5,111 nucleotides of DNA, taken from NCBI GenBank assembly GCA_026388755.1, contig JAPLJE010000045.1:1-5111 (forward strand). The letters are read 5' to 3'. The position numbers and the translations under genes were made by a program. Positions 1-5,111 of this stretch are shown here, in pieces (positions within the stretch are counted from its first letter, which is position 1; each line of letters opens with the position of its first letter). Source of the stretch: Deltaproteobacteria bacterium. GTDB taxonomy: Bacteria > Desulfobacterota > Desulfobacteria > Desulfobacterales > Desulfatirhabdiaceae. Below the pieces are notes generated by a model, which saw only the letters and a list, made by a program, of their open reading frames with translations, was not told the DNA's origin and did no database searches.

Positions 1-458
1 CAAGCCTGGAAGTATTCTTCGACACTTTTATCCCTGAGGTACTTCACAAGATGAATCTCTTGTCCGTCAGGTCCAAGATTATGAATCGAGAACTCATCCA
101 CGAGGTCTCTCAGCAAGGGGATACCGGGCAGCTCCCGAGGTTCTTGCCGAACTTCCGTCCAAGGCTGAAACAACGGAATCCGTGATGGGTCAAAAGGCAT
201 CCCCTTTTCTTTAATGATGATCTGAAGGCCCACAGGAACGCGCTCGCAAATAATCTCAAAAGTCTGTCTGTTACCGGGTTCAAAGGTCTGCTCCATCACT
301 TTGGCGACCACTTGCTCCACCGCCAGGCCGATCTTCTTTCGTTGGTCTTCTTCAAACCCCAGTTTCTTTGAAACCCCATCTACATACGCAACTGATACGG
401 CCACGTACGAAGCATCGTTAGGAACAGTCAGTTCCGAGTATTCACATCGGGCTTGCAT
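1..458 (-). CDS. RsbW/SpoIIAB-like ATPase-fold (HATPase_c_2) protein, 3' end outside window
   Basis: The visible 152 codons look like an anti-sigma-factor-type GHKL ATPase domain. Residues 44-60 (IGLAVEQVVAKVMEQTF) occupy the N-box position, residues 83-91 (KEKGMPFDP) the G1 position, and residues 112-121 (GIPLLRDLVD) the G2 position. They are followed by a strand ending in EIHLVKYL, as in HATPase_c_2 proteins. Two key residues differ: the N-box asparagine is lysine (K53, codon AAA), and the G1 aspartate is glutamate (E84). Mg-ATP binding may therefore be weak or lost. The frame is open at the left edge, so further domains may follow. ATG at 458 was chosen because GGGAG lies 7 bases upstream. 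An in-frame ATG at 488, preceded by GGTGATC, would add 10 residues and cannot be excluded. The gene starts 80 bases after the acs stop on the same strand, with no obvious terminator between, so co-transcription is likely. The fold is fairly secure. The biological role is unknown. Confidence 0.78.
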   Translation of the reverse strand, partial: MQARCEYSELTVPNDASYVAVSVAYVDGVSKKLGFEEDQRKKIGLAVEQVVAKVMEQTFEPGNRQTFEIICERVPVGLQIIIKEKGMPFDPSRIPLFQPWTEVRQEPRELPGIPLLRDLVDEFSIHNLGPDGQEIHLVKYLRDKSVEEYFQA

Positions 459-538
459 ACGTTTTCTCCCGTTGACCGTTTCAGTCATAGATCACCGTTG
501 AAAATTTTCGATACTGAAGACGGAACTGCAACAAGGCT
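459..538 (-). other. Short intergenic gap between acs and the downstream ATPase-fold gene
   Basis: These 80 bases hold the candidate ribosome binding sites of the downstream gene and a small perfect palindrome, GAAAATTTTC, at 500-509. I see no GC-rich stem followed by a T run on the minus strand, and no convincing -35/-10 pair. Read-through from acs is the simplest reading. Confidence 0.4.
466..470 (-). promoter_or_regulatory. Ribosome binding site supporting the ATG at 458
   Basis: On the minus strand GGGAG sits 7 bases before the ATG at 458. This favours that start over the in-frame ATG at 488. The upstream candidate has only GGTGATC directly before it, which pairs with the outer part of the anti-Shine-Dalgarno sequence. 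Confidence 0.5.
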
Positions 539-1813
539 TCATTGCCTGTTCCGAATCAGGTCCTCGAGCACGGCTTCGTCTGTAAGGGTAGTTGTATCAC
601 CCAGGTTAGTAACGTCGCCGGCAGCGATTTTGGCCAGGACTCTGCGCATGATTTTCCCCGATCGTGTCTTCGGGAGAGCTTCAGCAAACTGGATTTTGTC
701 GGGGGTGGCAATGGGGCCGATGATGCTCCTGACTTGTTGTTTGAGAGCAGCGATAAGATCGTCGCGTTGCAGAACCTCTGTCTTCACGGTCACAAAGGCA
801 TAAATGCCTTGTCCCTTGGTCTCGTGCGGCATTCCCACGACGGCTGCCTCTGCGACGGATGCGTGGGATACGAGCACACTCTCCAGTTCAGCGGTGCCCA
901 GCCTGTGTCCGGATACATTGATGACATCATCGATTCGGCCCATAATCCAGAAGTAGCCGTCCTCATCCGTCTTTGCCCCGTCTCCCGTGGTATACACTCC
1001 GGGAAACTGAGCAAAGTAAGTCTTTTTGAACCTCTCGGAATCGCCGTAGACCCTGCGCATCAACCCTGGCCACGGTCTTTTGATCACCAGCCATCCGCCT
1101 TCTTCCAGGGTCGTCTGATCCAGGTTACTCCGGATAATTTCCGGCTGGATACCAAAAAAAGGCAGGGTAGCCGAGCCGGGCTTGCAGGGAGTCGCCGCTG
1201 GAAACGGACTGATCACGATGCCCCCGGTCTCCGTCTGCCACCACGTATCCACGATGGGACACCTTCCCTGACCGATTGTTTCGCGGTACCACATCCAGAC
1301 TTTGGGATTGATGGGTTCTCCGACCGAACCCAGCAGCCTGAGCGAGCTCAAGTCGTGCTGCGCGGGCCAGTGGTTTCCTTCTTTCATAAGAGTTCGCAGG
1401 GCTGTCGGGGCGGTATAGAAAATGCTCACCCGATTTTTCTCGACAATCTCCCAGAAGCGGTCAGGGCGGGGATGGTTCGGTACGCCTTCAAACAGCAGGC
1501 TCGTAGCACCGTTGACCAGAGGACCATAAACGATATAACTGTGCCCGGTAATCCAGCCGATATCCGCCGTACACCAGTACGTATCCTCATCCCTGATATC
1601 GAAAATCCATTTAAATGTTTGCATGACGTAGACAAGGTAACCGGCTGTCGTATGGAGTACACCCTTGGGTTTGCCCGTACTGCCGCTGGTGTAAAGGATG
1701 AAGAGCGGGTCTTCCGCATCCATGATCTCGGGCCTGCAGTCGTTGGCAATATCCGCTGCGACGATCTCCTCGTCCCACCAGAAATCCCGCCCTTCACTCA
1801 TGGGCGATTCCAT
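539..1813 (-). CDS. acs: Acetyl-CoA synthetase, C-terminal part (after frameshift)
   Basis: This frame encodes the rest of an AMP-forming acetate-CoA ligase (acetate + ATP + CoA to acetyl-CoA + AMP + PPi, by way of acetyl-AMP). It contains EGRDFWW, the P-loop [46 protein letters not shown] (TETGG fits Acs better than PrpE), [12 protein letters not shown] and the C-terminal [11 protein letters not shown]. The lysine of that last motif is the catalytic residue and, in characterised Acs enzymes, the site of inhibitory acetylation. The ending, [15 protein letters not shown], is typical of Acs. Similarity to Acs begins at about 1819, and the open frame upstream of that (to 2026) does not resemble the family. 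ATG 1813 is the first possible start inside the homologous part. ATG 1801 is also possible because it overlaps the stop of the preceding frame (ATGA). On its own this piece lacks about 230 residues of the N-terminal Acs domain, so it is probably the 3' part of one gene spanning 539-2922. It is followed by an ATPase-fold gene on the same strand. Confidence 0.9.
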   Translation of the reverse strand: MESPMSEGRDFWWDEEIVAADIANDCRPEIMDAEDPLFILYTSGSTGKPKGVLHTTAGYLVYVMQTFKWIFDIRDEDTYWCTADIGWITGHSYIVYGPLVNGATSLLFEGVPNHPRPDRFWEIVEKNRVSIFYTAPTALRTLMKEGNHWPAQHDLSSLRLLGSVGEPINPKVWMWYRETIGQGRCPIVDTWWQTETGGIVISPFPAATPCKPGSATLPFFGIQPEIIRSNLDQTTLEEGGWLVIKRPWPGLMRRVYGDSERFKKTYFAQFPGVYTTGDGAKTDEDGYFWIMGRIDDVINVSGHRLGTAELESVLVSHASVAEAAVVGMPHETKGQGIYAFVTVKTEVLQRDDLIAALKQQVRSIIGPIATPDKIQFAEALPKTRSGKIMRRVLAKIAAGDVTNLGDTTTLTDEAVLEDLIRNRQ

Positions 1814-2922
1814 GCTCGCCTGCGCACGACAATCCCATCGGTGATATTGGGGCACGACTGCAGTGCTCGATCGGCTTGTTCCTTGCTCTTGACGACTTTG
1901 CCCCCGCGGGTGTATCCGTTGGCGCAAATCAACAGACGGGAATCGCAGTCCAGTATCCGGTCCTTGAGTGATTCGGCGCTGAACCCTCCGAAAACCACGG
2001 AATGAATGGCGCCGATTCGGGCGCATGCCAGCATGGCAATCGGCAGTTCCATGACCATGGGCAAATAGATGCTCACCCGGTCATCTTTTTGAACTCCGTG
2101 CTTCTTCAGTACATTGGCAAAACGGCAGACCTGCCTGTGAAGCTGCTGGTAGGTAAGAATTTTGTCCTCGCCGGGGTTGTCACCCTCCCAGATGAGAGCG
2201 GCTTTGTTCTTTCGCCAGGTCAGAAGATGGCGATCCAGACAGTTCACCGTAAGGTTCAGTTTGCCGCCCACAAACCATTCATGGATTCCTTCACTGAAAT
2301 CCTCCACCAGGACCTTGTCCCATTTCCGGAACCAGTCCAGTTCATCCGCCTTTTGGGCCCAGAACGCCTCAGGATCATCGATCGATTGCTGATAGATCGC
2401 TTTATATTCGTCAAGACTCTTGAGCCTGGCCTTTTCCCGGAACGTCTCCGGAGGCAGGAAAACCCGGTCTTCGCGCATTACCGAAGTAATGGTTTTCTTA
2501 TTGGGAAGGTCCTCGATCACCAGGGTCAGCAGGTTCTTGCCGTCTCGGCGTTCGTAACTGATGGCATCCACCAGCATTCGGACCAGACGCAGTCCCAGTT
2601 CAATGTCTTCAATGTCATCAAGGGAGATTTTGGCAGTCGGCCGATAAGGTATTGCCGTGGGATTGAATTCCTTTCCATCATCCTCTACGGTGATGGTCAA
2701 CTTTCTGTCGAGCAAGACGAAGCCGATACCGATGGTGTGTTCGCGCTCATCCTCATAGGCATGGGCAATGATGTTGACAAAGAGCTCTTCAAGAGCAAGA
2801 TTTGCTCCGTAAATAAGGCTTTTGCTCAGTCCGTGCTGCTTGCCGAAGGCATCCAACTTCTCGCCCAGTTGTTTGATTTCGCCGATTTGATTACGCAATT
2901 TCAGACTATAGTCATTTGGCAC
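1798..2922 (-). CDS. acs: HATPase_c_2 domain fused to acetyl-CoA synthetase N-terminal part (truncated by frameshift)
   Basis: The 374-codon frame starts with GTG at 2922. Residues 1-137 form an RsbW-like GHKL ATPase domain: N-box [15 protein letters not shown] (E46, N50), G1-like [10 protein letters not shown] (D81, G83), and G2-like [12 protein letters not shown] (G110), ending in a LLTLVIED strand. A linker of about 30 residues follows. Acs sequence begins near residue 171: [18 protein letters not shown], then [55 protein letters not shown] and [13 protein letters not shown]. These match the start of bacterial Acs closely. After R368 the frame leaves the family and stops six codons later at TGA 1798-1800, while Acs continues one base back in the other frame. 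The reconstructed fusion is about 794 residues: the ~652-residue Acs of E. coli plus the extra domain. ATPase-fold and Acs parts share one open frame with no stop or restart between them, so the fusion does not depend on the frameshift. The role of the added domain is not known to me; regulation of Acs is the natural guess. Confidence 0.9.
   Translation of the reverse strand: MPNDYSLKLRNQIGEIKQLGEKLDAFGKQHGLSKSLIYGANLALEELFVNIIAHAYEDEREHTIGIGFVLLDRKLTITVEDDGKEFNPTAIPYRPTAKISLDDIEDIELGLRLVRMLVDAISYERRDGKNLLTLVIEDLPNKKTITSVMREDRVFLPPETFREKARLKSLDEYKAIYQQSIDDPEAFWAQKADELDWFRKWDKVLVEDFSEGIHEWFVGGKLNLTVNCLDRHLLTWRKNKAALIWEGDNPGEDKILTYQQLHRQVCRFANVLKKHGVQKDDRVSIYLPMVMELPIAMLACARIGAIHSVVFGGFSAESLKDRILDCDSRLLICANGYTRGGKVVKSKEQADRALQSCPNITDGIVVRRRAWNRP
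1817..1821 (-). other. acs: Frameshift site within acs
   Basis: Minus-strand reading gives GTG CGC AGG CGA GCA TGG in the first frame. Adding one G to the AGG run gives GTG CGC AGG GCG AGC ATG GAA, which translates to VVRRASME and joins both halves as in intact Acs proteins. This equals a one-base deletion or a -1 shift at about 1819. No canonical X XXY YYZ slippery heptamer is visible, so an indel or sequence error is more likely than programmed frameshifting. Confidence 0.85.
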
Positions 2923-3016
2923 GTTCCACCTCCCTGATTAGGGTCAGTATCTTGATATCTCGTGTACTCAGGTGATCGGACGTCTGATTGAGGCCATATA
3001 TTTTTGCGCGCTTCAT
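2912..3016 (-). CDS. Possible 34-residue small ORF between hsdR and acs
   Basis: The ATG at 3016 overlaps the hsdR stop as ATGA. The frame ends at TGA 2912-2914, overlapping the first 11 bases of the HATPase-Acs gene. The product begins [16 protein letters not shown] and ends [10 protein letters not shown]. It is basic and probably largely helical, and I recognise no family. There is no clear ribosome binding site, although the stop-start overlap could allow coupling to hsdR translation, and passage of ribosomes would cross the strong acs binding site. It may equally be a chance frame or the tail remnant of a lost gene, so it is listed with low confidence. Confidence 0.22.
   Translation of the reverse strand: MKRAKIYGLNQTSDHLSTRDIKILTLIREVERAK
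2927..2935 (-). promoter_or_regulatory. Strong ribosome binding site of the HATPase-Acs gene
   Basis: AGGGAGGTG on the minus strand, with the GGAGG core 6 bases before the GTG at 2922, is a near-perfect Shine-Dalgarno sequence. It fixes the start at GTG 2922 and so supports the ATPase domain as the real N-terminus of the fusion rather than an upstream artefact. Confidence 0.8.
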
Positions 3017-5111
3017 GTCATAGCCGAGTTTTCGTAGAACGGCGATGGGATTGTCGGATAAACGCGGTACACATGGCGAAATACATCTTCCGACCGGGTC
3101 TGCACATCATCTTCCGAGTAGCATTCCACAGGAAGGCCCGTCTCATCACTCCACAGAAAGTTCCGAATGGCAATTCGCACGGCATCCCGGGTGGACTCCT
3201 TGTCCCGCCAGTGATCGACCCTGAGCTTTTCGGCCTTCAGCCTCCCCAGCAACCCGATTGCCACATCCTTGATCCGTTTGATTTCCGATGGGCTCAGGTC
3301 CTGCTTCTTCAGCAGATCGAAGATTGCCAGGGACTCTTCATTCAGACCTTCTCGCACGGCCCGGCTGTCTTCTTCATCCAGTTCGTTGACAAAGCGAATC
3401 AAATCCGCGAACGTCTTTTCAATGGTTACCCGGTCTTTCTCGCGGTTGTACTCGGCCACAATCTTCTCGTAATGCCGCTGGAAATCCGTACGCAGGGGAT
3501 TTCGCCCAAGCAGTCGTCTCAGTCTCTGCTCGATGGCCTGCTTGAGATTCTGGACGGTTGTGCGCCTGGCGGGGCTTCGCTCAAACTCCCGCCGAAGCCG
3601 GTCAAAATCGATCTTGCTGATATCGAAGGGTACCTGCTTTTCGATTGCCCTATTCGGCTGCACCTTAATCGCCTCGTCAACCACATGCTGCAACTGGCGG
3701 ATGATATCGGTGATATCGGCCTTCTCGATATCCTCCTGGAGGCTTTTATAGACCGCGTTGATCGCATCGTACTCCCCGCGATGCGCATTTACGCCCTGGA
3801 TGTTGATGCTTGCCTTGAACTTCTTGAACACCTCCCGGCACATCACCTCAAAACGCTTGCGCGTCTCGTCGTTCTCGTTGGCAGCTTCCTTGGCGGCAAG
3901 AATTGCGGCATTGCGTCCGAATCCCGCCTTTGTGATGATTTCGGCCAGTAACACACCGCGATCTTTCAGAAACGCGCGGACAAAAACGATGGCCTCGGCC
4001 AGGTCAGTCAGCAGTGCTTCATCGGGTTTGGCCGGATCGGTTTCACCCCCTTCACCGCCGTGGCCGCCGTCTCCTTGTCCGGCGAACGTCGCCAGGGCTT
4101 TGCGCAGGTTTTTGAAGATGCCGCAGTAGTCGACGACCAGGCCGTTATTCTTCCCCTCGTTGACACGGTTGGCGCGGGCGATGGCCTGCATCAGCGTATG
4201 TGCCTTGAGCGGCTTGTCCAGATACAGCGTGGACAGGCATGGAACATCGAAACCGGTCAGCCACATCGCGCACACGATCGCGATCCGGAAAGGGTGCGCT
4301 TCCTCCTTGAACGCCTCGTCCAGGGCCATGCGCTGCATGTTCCGGAACCGGGGCTGCCGTCGCATGAATTCCGGCAGATCGATCCCTTCCTTGATCAACC
4401 GGCGGTGCGGGATGATGTCCAGGTCCCACTGTCGGAATTTTCCGACTTCCCCCTGCTCTTCGCTGATGACAACCGCCGTTCGTGTCTCGCGCATCCATTC
4501 GATCTGACGGTGACGATACACTTCCTCCTGATCGTCCGCCACCGCACCCAAATCGATCTCCAATTCGGCAATGCGCTCGTCCCAATACTTCACGATCAGG
4601 TTATACATCCGCACGCAGGTCACCTTGTCGATGCACACCAACATCGCCTTGCCGCTCTCCCATGCCCTGGAGTAATGCAGCACGAAGTCCCGCGCGACCT
4701 GATCCAGCCGCTTATCCGCAGTGATGATGTGGTAGTCGCGCTTGAGCTCTTTTTCGAGCCGCAGCGCCACATCCATGTCTTCGGTCTCCAATTCCTCAAG
4801 CTTGTCGGCAATCCGTTCGTTCAAGTCGCCAACCGCCACGCCGAGTTTTTCTCCGCGGGCGTCGTAATAGAGCGGCACGGTGGCCTTGTCCTCAACAGCC
4901 CGCTGGAAGTCATACGTCGAGAGGTAGTCGCCGAACACCCGCCGCGTAATCTCGTCGTCCTTGAACAGGGGCGTGCCCGTAAAACCAATATAGCTGGCGT
5001 TCGGCAGCGCATTTCTCATGTTCAGAGCCAGCGTGCCGTACTGGGTTCGGTGAGCCTCGTCGGTAATGACGATAACATCGTCCCGACGCGTATAGCCTTC
5101 ATCCGGATTCA
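3013..5111 (-). CDS. hsdR: Type I restriction enzyme R (HsdR) subunit, C-terminal part, 5' end outside window
   Basis: The frame enters from the right edge and shows 698 residues. It encodes the ATP-dependent translocase part of a type I restriction-modification enzyme, which works with HsdM and HsdS to move DNA and cut it far from the recognition site. SF2 helicase motifs are clear: motif [14 protein letters not shown] (DEAH at visible residues 17-20), motif [11 protein letters not shown] (44-47), motif [11 protein letters not shown] (about 281-290) and motif [13 protein letters not shown] (about 307-316), followed by VVDYCGIF. A Gly-rich acidic linker (about residues 344-358) leads into a long helical C-terminal region resembling the DUF3387/T1RH-like domain, with [20 protein letters not shown] near the end. 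HsdR proteins are usually about 1000 residues, so the N-terminal nuclease domain and Walker A motif should lie beyond the window. The ATG at 5019 is internal, because the DEAH box lies upstream of it. No hsdM or hsdS is in view, and no frameshift is seen. Confidence 0.95.
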   Translation of the reverse strand, partial: NPDEGYTRRDDVIVITDEAHRTQYGTLALNMRNALPNASYIGFTGTPLFKDDEITRRVFGDYLSTYDFQRAVEDKATVPLYYDARGEKLGVAVGDLNERIADKLEELETEDMDVALRLEKELKRDYHIITADKRLDQVARDFVLHYSRAWESGKAMLVCIDKVTCVRMYNLIVKYWDERIAELEIDLGAVADDQEEVYRHRQIEWMRETRTAVVISEEQGEVGKFRQWDLDIIPHRRLIKEGIDLPEFMRRQPRFRNMQRMALDEAFKEEAHPFRIAIVCAMWLTGFDVPCLSTLYLDKPLKAHTLMQAIARANRVNEGKNNGLVVDYCGIFKNLRKALATFAGQGDGGHGGEGGETDPAKPDEALLTDLAEAIVFVRAFLKDRGVLLAEIITKAGFGRNAAILAAKEAANENDETRKRFEVMCREVFKKFKASINIQGVNAHRGEYDAINAVYKSLQEDIEKADITDIIRQLQHVVDEAIKVQPNRAIEKQVPFDISKIDFDRLRREFERSPARRTTVQNLKQAIEQRLRRLLGRNPLRTDFQRHYEKIVAEYNREKDRVTIEKTFADLIRFVNELDEEDSRAVREGLNEESLAIFDLLKKQDLSPSEIKRIKDVAIGLLGRLKAEKLRVDHWRDKESTRDAVRIAIRNFLWSDETGLPVECYSEDDVQTRSEDVFRHVYRVYPTIPSPFYENSAMT

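Noticed and set aside
500..509. Perfect palindrome GAAAATTTTC downstream of acs
   Set aside because: It is too short and AT-rich to be a terminator stem, has no loop, and is likely by chance. It is not a supported operator.
1810..1830. Programmed -1 frameshifting in acs
   Set aside because: There is no canonical slippery heptamer and I identified no downstream stem-loop. A one-base indel explains the data more simply.
542..2005. Long plus-strand open frame of 487 codons opposite acs
   Set aside because: It is exactly antisense to a clearly conserved Acs coding region. Its product shows no recognisable domain, and it has no independent support.
1822..2026. Upstream extension of the C-terminal acs frame to the ATG at 2026
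   Set aside because: Residues before about 1819 in this frame do not resemble Acs. The Acs sequence for this stretch lies in the other frame.
2002..2937. Plus-strand open frame of 311 codons opposite the HATPase-Acs N-terminal part
   Set aside because: It is antisense to a well-supported gene, resembles no family, and reflects the stop-poor complement of a coding frame.
2945..2985. Possible -10-like GATACT in the hsdR-acs gap on the minus strand
   Set aside because: The hexamer 17 bases upstream (CACCTG) does not resemble a -35 box, so a promoter cannot be supported.
3004..3951. Plus-strand open frame of 315 codons opposite hsdR
   Set aside because: It is a shadow of the hsdR coding sequence and has no domain of its own.

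Overview
All three gene blocks in this window lie on the minus strand, reading from high to low coordinates. They are the C-terminal two thirds of a type I restriction enzyme R subunit (hsdR, 3013-5111), an acetyl-CoA synthetase carrying an extra N-terminal histidine-kinase-like ATPase domain (539-2922, broken by one frameshift), and the start of a separate RsbW/SpoIIAB-like ATPase-fold protein (1-458, running off the left edge). No convincing gene was found on the plus strand. I saw no rRNA, tRNA, CRISPR array or insertion sequence.

The organism is a bacterium of moderate GC content (roughly 50-60% in the lines I counted). Acetate activation beside RsbW-like ATPases suggests a deltaproteobacterium or related anaerobe (Desulfobacterota-like). 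This rests on general resemblance only, since no ribosomal or marker gene is present.

The most notable feature is the middle gene. From a GTG start with a strong ribosome binding site, the first ~137 residues form a complete HATPase_c_2 domain (N-box, G1-like and G2-like motifs). The same frame then runs into a full-length acetyl-CoA synthetase. Translation is interrupted at about position 1819, where one missing G in a short G run, or a -1 shift, separates the N-terminal part (1798-2922) from the rest (539-1813). Restoring one base gives a continuous protein of about 794 residues with all diagnostic Acs motifs and the conserved acetylatable lysine. The shift may be a sequencing error, a recent mutation, or a real split: the first frame stops at a TGA that overlaps an in-frame ATG of the second (ATGA).

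Downstream (1-458) is a second HATPase_c_2-like domain that has lost the N-box asparagine and the G1 aspartate, so it may not bind ATP. Together the two genes suggest that acetate activation is tied to a partner-switching or ATP-sensing module. This is inference. The upstream hsdR ends 90 bases before the acs start with no visible terminator. The gap holds a possible 34-codon ORF that overlaps both neighbours.
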